A DNA stretch of 17,153 nt from an uncultured Clostridia bacterium (GCA_944382025.1 CALWMQ010000183.1:1-17153), one strand, 5' to 3'. Shown: positions 1 through 6,893, numbered from the stretch's first letter. Program-made: numbers and translations. The notes: a model not told the origin generated them from the letters alone.

Positions 1-586
1 GCCGGGCTGCCGGCGGTACTGGTGCTTGCACCAGCTCCGCCAGTTCCAAGGTGGTGGATAGCGGGCGACTCTCCCGCTGGTGGACAATAGCCCGGGCGAT
101 GGAGCGGGAAAATTTCTCTTCCCCATAGCGATAAAAAATGTCCGTCAATTCCTTTTCTGAAAGGGTACTCACCAAATCGGCGGCTGTGGGGCCGTCTTGA
201 CTCATACGCATATCCAACGGAGCATCATAATGATAGGAAAACCCTCTTTCCGGGGTATCCAGCTGATGGGAAGAAACCCCAATATCCAGCAAGATACCGT
301 CCACCCCTGAAATACCTTCCGCCGCCAGAACCTTGTCCATATTCGTGAAATTAGAACGGATAATTTTGGCGGGGAGTCCTTTCAGGCGAGCCGAGGCCTC
401 TTGGACAGCGTCCGGGTCCTGATCCAGCGAGATCAGACGGCCCGAAGTTAACCGGGAAGCAATGGCGAAGGAATGACCTCCGCCGCCCGCAGTACCATCC
501 AGATAAAGACCGTCCGGATGGATATCCAGTGCTTCCAGGGTTTCCTCCAGCAGCACAGGGCGGTGATAACCGGTTTGTTCCTGCAT
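1..586 (-). CDS. rsmH: 16S rRNA (cytosine1402-N4)-methyltransferase, 5' part only (partial)
   Basis: RsmH (MraW) uses S-adenosylmethionine to methylate N4 of C1402 in 16S rRNA and is normally the second gene of the dcw cluster. The visible 195 codons run from ATG at 586 off the left edge, so the C-terminal third or so is missing. The N-terminus MQEQTGYHRPVLLEE is typical of the family, followed by the SAM-binding stretch DGTAGGGGHS, the acidic LDQDPDA strand, LLDIGVSSHQLD and the family signature DAPLDMRMSQ, where most relatives have M-D-P-R-M-D or close to it. A strong AAGGAGGGCGG ribosome binding site lies just upstream of the start. The gene begins 22 bp after the mraZ stop, so it is surely co-transcribed with mraZ and would share MraZ control. 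Identification is from recognised motifs and gene order. Confidence 0.95.
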   Translation of the reverse strand, partial: MQEQTGYHRPVLLEETLEALDIHPDGLYLDGTAGGGGHSFAIASRLTSGRLISLDQDPDAVQEASARLKGLPAKIIRSNFTNMDKVLAAEGISGVDGILLDIGVSSHQLDTPERGFSYHYDAPLDMRMSQDGPTAADLVSTLSEKELTDIFYRYGEEKFSRSIARAIVHQRESRPLSTTLELAELVQAPVPPAAR

Positions 587-608
587 GATCCGCCCTCCTT
601 GATTTCCA

Positions 609-1028
609 TCAGAACCCCAGCTCCATGAACTCCGCTTCCACCTCTTCCGATGTCATGGAACCGATGTCCTCCTCATATGCGGAAGGTTTCCAGATTTCCG
701 CCCGGTTGCCCGCGCCGACCACCAGTGCTTCCTTTTCCAAACCGGCATATGCCAGCAGGTGCTTTGGAAGAAGGATACGGCCTTGGGCGTCCACCTGAAC
801 ATCCGCGGCATTGGCGGACAAGTATCGTTGGAGCTTCCGGGCCTTGGTCATAGGCATCTGCGCTAACCCCTGCTGAAGCTTATCCCATTCCTCCATGGAA
901 TAGAGGCTCACGCAATGATCCATAACAGCCGCGGCGATAAAGGATTCGCCCAGCTTCTCTCTCAGCTTCGCGGGCACAAAGATGCGCCCCTTAGCATCGA
1001 TATTATGTTCATAGCGTCCGTACAGCAT
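609..1028 (-). CDS. mraZ: Transcriptional regulator MraZ
   Basis: MraZ is the DNA-binding autoregulator that heads the dcw cluster. The 139-residue product has the usual length and two SpoVT/AbrB-like halves. The DNA-contacting D-x-x-x-R signature is visible twice, as DAKGRIFVP at residues 11-19 and DAQGRILLP at residues 80-88. The family forms ring-shaped oligomers that contact several phased short boxes at once. The start at 1028 is preceded by GAGAGG with a short spacer; the stop lies 22 bp before rsmH. The leader is about 150 nt and carries four GTGG boxes in exact 10-bp register directly behind a good promoter (see separate entries), so autorepression is the natural inference. Nothing is odd about the protein itself. 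Confidence 0.96.
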   Translation of the reverse strand: MLYGRYEHNIDAKGRIFVPAKLREKLGESFIAAAVMDHCVSLYSMEEWDKLQQGLAQMPMTKARKLQRYLSANAADVQVDAQGRILLPKHLLAYAGLEKEALVVGAGNRAEIWKPSAYEEDIGSMTSEEVEAEFMELGF

Positions 1029-1091
1029 ATAGGCCTCTCTGGTCAGGGTAAGTCATTCCACAGGATGGAATCCGGTAAACAACCGAAAGAT

Positions 1092-1138
1092 GTGGAAAAG
1101 GGAAGAGGTGGTGGAAAACTCGGTGGAAAATGTGGAAA
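1092..1138. repeat. Four GTGGAAA heptamers in the mraZ leader
   Basis: GTGGAAA occurs at 1092, 1111, 1123 and 1132 on the plus strand, i.e. TTTCCAC on the mraZ sense strand, with start-to-start distances 19, 12 and 9 bp. They lie between the MraZ boxes and the mraZ start and point the opposite way from those boxes. The copy at 1091-1099 reads TTTTCCACA on the minus strand, one mismatch from the consensus DnaA box TTATCCACA; the others match less well. Whether they bind DnaA, MraZ or nothing cannot be told from sequence. Confidence 0.5.
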
Positions 1139-1142
1139 GTCA

Positions 1143-1176
1143 CCACTTTACACCACTTCATGCCACTTTGCACCAC
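1143..1176 (-). promoter_or_regulatory. MraZ operator: four GTGG boxes with 10-bp period
   Basis: On the minus strand GTGG occurs at 1173-1176, 1163-1166, 1153-1156 and 1143-1146, an exact 10-bp period, mostly preceded by AA or AAA (AAAGTGG-like). Known MraZ operators consist of three or four short TGGG/GTGG-type boxes spaced by about one helical turn upstream of mraZ, so the match is very good. The array starts about 2 nt after the predicted transcription start and spans roughly +2 to +35, a position suited to blocking polymerase. MraZ binding is inferred. Confidence 0.85.
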
Positions 1177-1184
1177 ATAAGACC

Positions 1185-1213
1185 ATTATAGAGGCTTTTA
1201 GCTCAAATTGCAA
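1185..1213 (-). promoter_or_regulatory. Promoter of mraZ/dcw cluster
   Basis: Reading the minus strand, -35 TTGCAA (1208-1213) and a perfect -10 TATAAT (1185-1190) are separated by 17 bp. Transcription would start near 1178, immediately before the MraZ box array, giving a leader of about 150 nt before mraZ. Confidence 0.8.
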
Positions 1214-1345
1214 TAGTCCCAAGCGAAAAAAACGGTGGGCTTTTATGGGAATTTTCAAGGAATTTCTTTGTTTGTTGCCTATATATACCAATATGTGATG
1301 ATTTTCCCTGTTTTTGGTGGAGTCCGGTGTCTTCTCTTTCTCAAA

Positions 1346-1551
1346 AGAAAAGGCTCATTTCGCCATATGCCTTTTTACGGAGGATGACCAGGGTCTTGCC
1401 CCTCGGCACCACTCCCCTTTGCAATACCCAAAACCAACCTGTGCCGCACTTGCGGCTGCCGGTTTTGACCGTGGTACCAATGCCCGTTCGCCGTTTCCCG
1501 CCCCATGGACACTCTCAGACATTGCCCTTTGTAAAAGGCGGACGAAAACTT
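1346..1551 (+). repeat. Dispersed intergenic repeat, copy A
   Basis: This stretch is a diverged copy of 9733-9927. From 1394 to 1551 it aligns without any gap to 9770-9927 with 120 identical bases of 158 (76%, counted by hand). The best kept blocks are TCTTGCCCCTC, GGCTGCC, GTTTTGACC, GTTTCCCGCC and the end block TTGTAAAAGGCGG followed by GAAAACTT. Similarity fades upstream of about 1381 but both copies start with an A/G-rich AGAGGCT/AAAGGCT stretch. The copies sit in two separate gene-free regions 8.4 kb apart, in the same orientation. In a common minus-strand frame substitutions fall 15/13/10 on codon positions 1/2/3, so it does not look protein-coding. No terminal inverted repeats or target-site duplications were recognised. 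Confidence 0.8.
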
Positions 1552-2042
1552 TACTTTGTTCCGGAGCCATAACCGCCGGCTAAGTCAGTGGCTTAAGTAA
1601 GTCCTAGAATGGCCTATTACCGGCAAGCCTCTTAATAGGCACCGAAATTCATCTCACTTGCATCACTTGCCCTACAGCTTGTAAACGGGCGATTTATTGC
1701 CCTAACGATAGCTTTCCTATTTTCTCAGAAGGTTACTATTGGCAGTTCGCTTCGCTCCAGGCTTGAAACTAAAGTTTTTCACAGGGTATCTCCACCCACA
1801 GAGCCAGTGGCTTCTGAAATAAAAAGAAGAAGGCTCCCGTTTGGACACCTTTCGTAAGGAAGGTGTCCAAAGTTTTTAATTTGTTCTCTTTTCGGCTTGC
1901 GGGTGTCACAATCCGATGCTCGCTACACAGTGGAACCCACCAAATTATCTGCATTGTTTCTTCTATTACAGAAAAGAGATTCGATATCTATCTGGGCGGA
2001 TTGTTCGCCATATTCGCTATGGTTTATTTCATCGTAATACAC
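1552..2042. other. Non-coding stretch with small palindromes, no convincing gene
   Basis: About 490 bp between repeat copy A and the XRE regulator have no frame that looks like a protein. Structure seen: an inverted repeat GCCTATTA (1612-1619) / TAATAGGC (1633-1640); a short GGGC...GCCC hairpin near 1688-1703; a strong hairpin at 1841-1870 (separate entry); and a 9-bp near-direct repeat TTCGCCATA / TTCGCTATG at 2004-2021 just upstream of the regulator's -10, which could be an operator half-site pair. Base composition becomes AT-richer from left to right. A degenerate mobile-element remnant or a structured RNA are both possible; neither is shown. Confidence 0.4.
1841..1877 (+). terminator. Hairpin with T-run, possible terminator
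   Basis: TTGGACACCTT (1841-1851) and AAGGTGTCCAA (1860-1870) form a perfect 11-bp stem with an 8-nt loop, followed by AGTTTTT. It resembles an intrinsic terminator on the plus strand, but no plus-strand gene lies before it. The minus strand also runs into T-rich sequence (TTCTTCTTTTT), so it could be bidirectional or the remains of a lost gene's terminator. Confidence 0.45.
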
Positions 2043-2048
2043 TATAAT
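2043..2048 (+). promoter_or_regulatory. Candidate -10 element of the XRE regulator
   Basis: A perfect TATAAT sits 50 bp before the regulator's start. No good -35 is found 16-18 bp upstream (the sequence there is TGGTTT-like), so either it is a weak or activated promoter or the match is chance. The tandem TTCGCNATR motif at 2004-2021 overlaps the -35 position, as expected for an autorepressor operator. Confidence 0.4.
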
Positions 2049-2097
2049 GAAGACACGATCGAAGCATTTTATTAATTGCCAAAAGGAGGATTTCACA

Positions 2098-2871
2098 ATG
2101 TATAATATCGGAGAAAAAATTGCAAAACTACGAAAAACCAAGAATATGACGCAAGAAGAACTTGCCGACATCATTGGTGTATCTTCTCAATCGATTTCAA
2201 AATGGGAAAACAGTGTCACAATGCCGGATATCCAGCTTCTTCCGGTCATCGCCGATATTTTTGAGGTAACGCTTGATGAACTGTTTTCCATTGAAACAAA
2301 GCCCAGAGCTTTTACAGAAATAGAAAAAACGCCGTTTGCGGTATATGATGCGATTCTTGATACCATGTGGGCATGGGATGAAACAAATACAAGTATTGAT
2401 CATATAAAAAATCGTCTTTCGAACAATCCCGAATCACACACCGGCTTTGTTTCTATTAAATGCGGCGGCGTATATGCCGACAAAGATATAGCGCTGACAT
2501 ATATTGCTGATAATGAGACTTCAGCAAAATTATTTAGCAATGAAAATGCAGCTGACTTTTTGCAATGTCTTGCAAACCCAAACGTACGGAAAATTTTGAA
2601 ACATCAGCTTGAAAATGGCGGTGCATCTTATACGGTTTCTTCTGTGAGCCTCAAATTCGGGATAGAGGAAGAAGATGCCAAAGAAGCACTTGAATTGATG
2701 ACAAATTATTCATTGTCGATAAAACAGGTGGTTGAAATGGATACCGGCGAAAGAATAGAATTCTACAGCCATTATGGTGATCACAAATTCCCGCTGCTGA
2801 TTTATCCTCTTCTTTCACTTGCTGAAAAACTATCTGATTTCAAGGAAAGCTGGTGTGGTTTTCGCTCATAA
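2098..2871 (+). CDS. XRE-family helix-turn-helix transcriptional regulator
   Basis: The 257-residue product begins with a Cro/C1-type helix-turn-helix: IGEKIAKLRKTKNMTQEELA, then GVSSQSISKWE as turn and recognition helix, and a PDIQLLPVIADIFEVTLDELF tail, covering residues 4-62. The remaining 195 residues form a mixed alpha/beta domain I do not recognise; similar XRE regulators carry a C-terminal sensing or dimerising domain there. ATG 2098 is chosen over the in-frame ATG at 2047 because AAAAGGAGGA lies 7 nt before it. The gene is AT-rich (about 40% GC by eye) against GC-rich neighbours and stands alone between two strong inverted repeats (1841-1870 and 2915-2947), which suggests horizontal acquisition. 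No neighbour gives an obvious target. Confidence 0.85.
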   Translation: MYNIGEKIAKLRKTKNMTQEELADIIGVSSQSISKWENSVTMPDIQLLPVIADIFEVTLDELFSIETKPRAFTEIEKTPFAVYDAILDTMWAWDETNTSIDHIKNRLSNNPESHTGFVSIKCGGVYADKDIALTYIADNETSAKLFSNENAADFLQCLANPNVRKILKHQLENGGASYTVSSVSLKFGIEEEDAKEALELMTNYSLSIKQVVEMDTGERIEFYSHYGDHKFPLLIYPLLSLAEKLSDFKESWCGFRS

Positions 2872-2914
2872 ATTTCAGCAGTTATCAGATGTTTATATTG
2901 CAGACGAAAGTCAA

Positions 2915-2947
2915 AAGGGCGGCACTTCTCTACGAAGTGCCGCCCTT
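2915..2947. terminator. Perfect 14-bp hairpin between convergent genes, probable bidirectional terminator
   Basis: AAGGGCGGCACTTC (2915-2928) and GAAGTGCCGCCCTT (2934-2947) pair perfectly around the loop TCTAC. It lies between the stop of the XRE gene (2871, plus) and the stop of nadC (3086, minus). On the minus strand the stem is followed by TTGACTTTCG and on the plus strand by GCAGGAAACCTCC, so the poly-T tract is weak in both directions. Its high GC within an AT-rich islet is striking. Confidence 0.6.
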
Positions 2948-3085
2948 GCAGGAAACCTCCTTTTATGTCAAGGTATGTAGTTTATTTCATGGTAACTTGT
3001 ACGTGGAAGTCTTTTTAGGACACAAATACCGGTCTCAAGAAAGCCCGCTCCTCCTATTTCGCGTTTTGGCAGCCGGTTCACCATT

Positions 3086-3919
3086 TCACTGAATCTTCAT
3101 GGAAATGTCCAGTGCCTTGACCGAATGGGTCAGAGCGCCGATAGAGATAATATCGACCCCGGTTTCCGCCACCGCCCGCAGGGTTTCATCGGTAATGCCG
3201 CCGCTGGCTTCCAGCAAGGCCCTGCCACTCACCAGTTCTACAGCCGCTTTCATGGTTGGGCAATCCATATTGTCCAGCATAATCACATCGGCCCCCGCGT
3301 CCAGGGCCTGCCGCACTTCCTCCAGGTTCCGTGTCTCCACCTCCAGCTTGACCATATGGCCCAGCTTTTCCCGAACAGTAGCCACCGCCTGGGGTATTCC
3401 GCCGGCGGCGTCAATATGGTTATCCTTCAGCATAGCCCCGTCCGACAGATTGAACCGGTGGTTTTTTCCGCCGCCCACGGTAACCGCGTATTTCTGCATA
3501 GCCCGCAGCCCGGGCAGGGTTTTCCGGGTATCGGTAATGGAAGCGTTGGTTCCCTCTACAATTTTTACCGCCCGGTTAGTGGCGGAAGCGATACCCGACA
3601 GGTGCTGCAGCAGGTTCAGGGCTGTCCGTTCACCCTTCAGCAGGAACCGGGTAGATCCCTCCAATTCCGCAATGATGTCGCCGGGCTTGACTTGGGAGCC
3701 CTCCGGCATCAGAATCCGAGCGGTAAAGGTGGCGTCCAAAAGCTGGAATACCCGCAAGGCAATTTCCAGACCACACACAACCCCTTCCGCCTTTGCCATA
3801 AACCGGGCAGTGGTCCGGGCATCGGCGGGGATCATCAGGTCGGTGGTGGTGTCAATATAATTGATGTCTTCCAAAATAGCGGTCTTGATCACATCATCGA
3901 TCTTGAACTGTGGCAGCAT
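3086..3919 (-). CDS. nadC: Nicotinate-nucleotide diphosphorylase (carboxylating), quinolinate phosphoribosyltransferase
   Basis: NadC converts quinolinate and PRPP to nicotinate mononucleotide with loss of CO2, the step that feeds de novo NAD synthesis. The 277-residue length is standard. The family's motifs are all present: GERTALNLLQHLSGIAS with Arg98, DTRKTLPGLR (residues 130-139), the GGGKNHR loop (149-155), the catalytic-site DGAMLKDNHI (160-169), then VETRN, IMLDNM and EASGGI near the C-terminus. The start at 3919 is preceded by AAAGGAC. It follows the nadB stop by only 18 bp, so the two form one transcription unit. The nearby prs gene makes its co-substrate PRPP. The 14-bp hairpin 140 bp beyond the stop is the likely end of the transcript. 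Confidence 0.96.
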   Translation of the reverse strand: MLPQFKIDDVIKTAILEDINYIDTTTDLMIPADARTTARFMAKAEGVVCGLEIALRVFQLLDATFTARILMPEGSQVKPGDIIAELEGSTRFLLKGERTALNLLQHLSGIASATNRAVKIVEGTNASITDTRKTLPGLRAMQKYAVTVGGGKNHRFNLSDGAMLKDNHIDAAGGIPQAVATVREKLGHMVKLEVETRNLEEVRQALDAGADVIMLDNMDCPTMKAAVELVSGRALLEASGGITDETLRAVAETGVDIISIGALTHSVKALDISMKIQ

Positions 3920-3937
3920 GGCAGTATCGTCCTTTCT

Positions 3938-5431
3938 CTATTCTCGTCCGGTTTCCCGGGCTTTTTTCTCCTGTTCCTCCAGCAGTTCCCGGAGAATAAT
4001 GGTACATACGGTGGCCAGGGATTTCGCCTCCACCCAGTCGGTGGTCAGGGCATATCCCCCAGACCTCAAATCTTCCAGGATAGCTTCCGCCTGTGTCAGT
4101 CCTTCCCTGGCGGCATCATAATCCGGTGTTACAAACCAGGCCTTTTGCATGATTTGCCGGATAGCGGTACGATGGCCGGGATGCATCTCCTGTCCTTCGG
4201 TAGACATCTCCGGGCGGGGGCCTACAACCTCACTGACCTCATGACGCATCCGACGGCTGATATCATAGGTGGTTCTTCGGGCGAATACCAGCGCCTCCAG
4301 AAGGGAATTGCTGGCCAGGCGGTTTAGCCCGTGAACCCCCGTATGGGAGCATTCCCCGGCGGCGTACAGGCGGTCTACCGTCGTATCGCCGTATACATTG
4401 ACGTCAATTCCTCCCATGAGATAGTGCTGGCAGGGGAATACCGGAATCAGATCTTTGGTAATATCCACCCCTTCCTCCAGGCACCGCTCGTAAATCATGG
4501 GGAACCGGTTCTTGATAAAGGTCTCCCCCCGGAACCGGATATCCAGATAAAACTCCTCACTGCCGGTACGGGCGGCTTCCTGCATAATACAGCGGGACAC
4601 CACATCCCGAGGCGCCAGTTCGCCCCGCTCATCGTAATTTTGCATAAACCGTTCCTTATGGCAGTTGAGCAGCATGGCCCCCTCGCCCCGGACCGCTTCT
4701 GAGATCAGAAAACGTTCCCGGCCATGGGCCGCGGCAAAGGCGGTAGGATGGAACTGAACCAGGTGAAGGTTTTTGATTCTGGCGCCCAGCTCATAAGCCA
4801 GAGTGATGCCATCCCCGGTGGCGATAGCGGAATTGGTCGTATAGGGGTATACCCTGCCTATTCCGCCGGTACACAGGACACAGTAGGAGCAGGATAACAC
4901 TTTTGGCTGCTCTGCCACCAGCAGCTCCGCCCAGAACCCGCCCCCTGCCGGAATCAAATTCATCAGCTGGGCATGATCCATAAAGGTGATATTCGGCCTG
5001 GATTGGGCTGCGGCCAGCAGTTTTTCGGTGATTTCCCGACCGGTAGAATCCTTATGGTGCAGGATACGGCGGCGGGAATGACCGCCTTCCAGGGTCATGG
5101 AAATATGGTGCTGGGGATCCCGGTCAAAATCCACTCCCATCTCCTTGGCCAAGCGCAGCACATCCTCAGGGCCCTCGTTGACCAGGATTTCCAGGCTGCG
5201 CAGATCGTTTTTATACCCTCCGGCGATCAGGGTATCCGCCACATGGAGGCGGAAATCATCGTTTTCCTTATCCACCACGGCAGCCACACCGCCCTGTGCC
5301 AGGAAGCTGTTGCACAGGGTCAGTTCCTTTTTTGCCAGAACCAATACCCTCACGTCCGGCGCAAAGTTCAGCGCGGCATACAGCCCTGCCACTCCGCTTC
5401 CGGCAATCAATACATCGTAATCGTTTTTCAT
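3938..5431 (-). CDS. nadB: L-aspartate oxidase
   Basis: NadB is a cytoplasmic flavoenzyme that oxidises L-aspartate to iminoaspartate, the substrate of quinolinate synthase NadA. The 497-residue product begins MKNDYDVLIAGSGVAG, the FAD dinucleotide-binding fold (Gly11, Gly13, Gly16). It continues with FLAQGGVAAV, the HHKDSTGREI stretch, QFHPTAF, SEAVRGEGA, ELAPRDVVSR, HYLMGGIDV, and HTGVHGLNRLASNSLLEAL, all hallmarks of the succinate dehydrogenase/fumarate reductase flavoprotein family in its NadB branch. An in-frame ATG at 5500 exists but adds a Pro/Gly-rich leader unlike the family; the start at 5431 places the FAD motif normally. Upstream is prs, downstream nadC; nadA, usually the partner gene, is not in the window. 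No NAD-responsive operator was recognised. Confidence 0.95.
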   Translation of the reverse strand: MKNDYDVLIAGSGVAGLYAALNFAPDVRVLVLAKKELTLCNSFLAQGGVAAVVDKENDDFRLHVADTLIAGGYKNDLRSLEILVNEGPEDVLRLAKEMGVDFDRDPQHHISMTLEGGHSRRRILHHKDSTGREITEKLLAAAQSRPNITFMDHAQLMNLIPAGGGFWAELLVAEQPKVLSCSYCVLCTGGIGRVYPYTTNSAIATGDGITLAYELGARIKNLHLVQFHPTAFAAAHGRERFLISEAVRGEGAMLLNCHKERFMQNYDERGELAPRDVVSRCIMQEAARTGSEEFYLDIRFRGETFIKNRFPMIYERCLEEGVDITKDLIPVFPCQHYLMGGIDVNVYGDTTVDRLYAAGECSHTGVHGLNRLASNSLLEALVFARRTTYDISRRMRHEVSEVVGPRPEMSTEGQEMHPGHRTAIRQIMQKAWFVTPDYDAAREGLTQAEAILEDLRSGGYALTTDWVEAKSLATVCTIILRELLEEQEKKARETGRE

Positions 5432-5504
5432 TTTACCGTCATTCCCTTCAGTGGCCCGGGGCAAAGCGGATACGCCGCCGGGTCCCGGTTTTCCAGGCAT
5501 TGCA

Positions 5505-5552
5505 GGAAAACGGAAAACGGCGCCGCCGGTCAGCGTCCCGTTTTCCGTTTCC
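5505..5552 (-). terminator. Long inverted repeat between prs and nadB
   Basis: GGAAAACGGAAAACGG (5505-5520) pairs with CCGTTTTCCGTTTCC (5538-5552) apart from one bulged A, around a GC-rich 17-nt loop. Each arm is itself a tandem GGAAAAC unit. It lies between the prs stop and the nadB start. On the minus strand it is followed by TGCAATG, not a clean T-run, and I find no promoter between it and nadB, so it may be a leaky terminator or processing site inside a prs-nadB-nadC transcript rather than a hard stop. Confidence 0.5.
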
Positions 5553-5577
5553 CTGTGTTGCTGAACAGCTTTCCGCT

Positions 5578-6735
5578 TCAGCCCTTTCTTTTTTCCGCCA
5601 GCAGCTGCCGGATCTTCTCGTGGGGATCAATGATGGTGCTCACGGATACATCGTGGTTCAGAGCGGCGATGAAGTAGGCAATATACTTGGACACATCCAC
5701 CTCACAGAACCATTCCCGCTGGCGCAGGGCTTCAGTACGGTAGGTCAGGTTAGTACCCAGCACCCCGCTGATTACCCCTTCCTCATAGGCCTTATCAAAG
5801 CTGTCCAGGCCGTTGGTGAAGATGGCGTAAGTGGCGTAGGCGAAGATCCGGTGAGCCTTGCGCTTTTTCAGCTCATAGGCAATATCCAGCATAGACTCTC
5901 CGGAGGAAATGATGTCATCCGCGATAAAGACATCCTTACCCTCAACCGAATCGCCAAGATATTCGTGGGCCACAATCGGATTGCGCCCGTTCACCACCCG
6001 GGCGTAGTCACGGCGTTTATAGAACATCCCCAGATCCACGCCCAGCACCGAAGCGTAGAACATATTACGGTGCATGGCGCCCTCATCCGGGCTGACAACC
6101 ATCATATGCCGGCGGTCGGGGATCAGGTCAGGATAGGAATGGAACAGGGCTTTCAGGGTCTGGTAGGAAGGAATCACATTATCAAAACCCATCAGTGGGA
6201 CAGCGTTCTGTACCCGGGCATCATGGGCATCAAAAGTAATAACGTTAGAAACTCCCATATGGGCCAGTTCCTGGAGGGCTACAGCGCAATCCAGCGATTC
6301 CCGGTAATTGCGCCGGTGCTGGCGGCTGCCAAACAGCATGGGCATGATAACATTGATCCGGTGGGCCTTGCCGCCCGCAGCCTGGATAATGCGTTTGAGA
6401 TCCTGGAAGTGGTCATCAGGGGACATATGGTTTTCCTTGCCGAACATATTGTAGGTACAGCTGTAATTGCCTACATCCACCAAAATAAACAGGTCATCGC
6501 CCCGGATGCTGGATTTAATGATACCCTTGCCGTCGCCGGACGAAAACCGCGGGCATTCCACAGGGATCAGGAAGGTTTCCTGTTCCCATCCGCTGTTACG
6601 GGCCCATTCGGTCAGATGGCCGTTGATCTTGCCGCCCAGTTCCTCTGTTCCCCTCAGGGAAAGGATACTCAGGGGAGCTACCCGGTCCTGCAGATTGAAA
6701 ATTGTCTCACTGGTGATGTTTTCAGCCAAATTCAA
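5578..6735 (-). CDS. prs: Ribose-phosphate pyrophosphokinase (PRPP synthase), clostridial long type
   Basis: PRPP synthase transfers pyrophosphate from ATP to ribose 5-phosphate, supplying purine, pyrimidine, histidine, tryptophan and NAD synthesis. The product has 385 residues, about 70 more than classical Prs, and fits a long form known from Clostridia. Recognisable stretches are ESLDCAVALQEL, VITFDAHDARVQNA (166-179), VVSPDEGAMHRN, GMFYKRRDY and the PRPP-binding loop ADDIISSGES at residues 272-281, where classical Prs has D-D-x-x-D-T-A-G-T. The start is TTG at 6735, since the family-like N-terminus has no ATG; AAGGAGA lies only about 3 nt upstream, so a second in-frame TTG at 6729 (9-nt spacing) may be the real start. 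The gene is divergent from hflX and precedes nadB-nadC, whose NadC consumes PRPP. Confidence 0.9.
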   Translation of the reverse strand: MNLAENITSETIFNLQDRVAPLSILSLRGTEELGGKINGHLTEWARNSGWEQETFLIPVECPRFSSGDGKGIIKSSIRGDDLFILVDVGNYSCTYNMFGKENHMSPDDHFQDLKRIIQAAGGKAHRINVIMPMLFGSRQHRRNYRESLDCAVALQELAHMGVSNVITFDAHDARVQNAVPLMGFDNVIPSYQTLKALFHSYPDLIPDRRHMMVVSPDEGAMHRNMFYASVLGVDLGMFYKRRDYARVVNGRNPIVAHEYLGDSVEGKDVFIADDIISSGESMLDIAYELKKRKAHRIFAYATYAIFTNGLDSFDKAYEEGVISGVLGTNLTYRTEALRQREWFCEVDVSKYIAYFIAALNHDVSVSTIIDPHEKIRQLLAEKRKG

Positions 6736-6893
6736 CGTCTCCTTCTGTTGTCAAGCGTCCCTTGATCGGCCGGCGGCCCAGAAGCGAGCTAAGGCGCCCA
6801 TCGCCCAAGCGTATGCAACTTTACAGGCCATCATCGCCTCACAGCCCTGCCATTTCCCTCTTTTACCGATCATTCCTCATACATAGGCATTGT

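Noticed and set aside
1092..1176. CRISPR-like array from the regular short repeats upstream of mraZ
   Set aside because: Units are only 4-7 bp with 9-19 bp spacing; this is an operator-type arrangement, without long repeats, spacers or cas genes.
1769..1954. 61-codon minus-strand frame near the 1841-1870 hairpin
   Set aside because: It runs through the hairpin, has no ribosome binding site or recognisable similarity, and its composition is like the surrounding non-coding DNA.
2047..2097. Upstream in-frame ATG of the XRE regulator
   Set aside because: That ATG overlaps the candidate -10 TATAAT, and the strong AAAAGGAGGA site belongs to ATG 2098, where the helix-turn-helix domain starts as expected.
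3125..4327. 400-codon plus-strand open frame opposite nadC and nadB, and a 489-codon frame at 5296-6765 opposite nadB and prs
   Set aside because: They lie wholly antisense to genes with complete family motifs, have no recognisable domain, and are the usual open shadows of GC-rich coding sequence.
5432..5500. NadB start at ATG 5500
   Set aside because: It would add 23 Pro/Gly-rich residues before the FAD-binding strand; family members begin a few residues before that strand, as from 5431.
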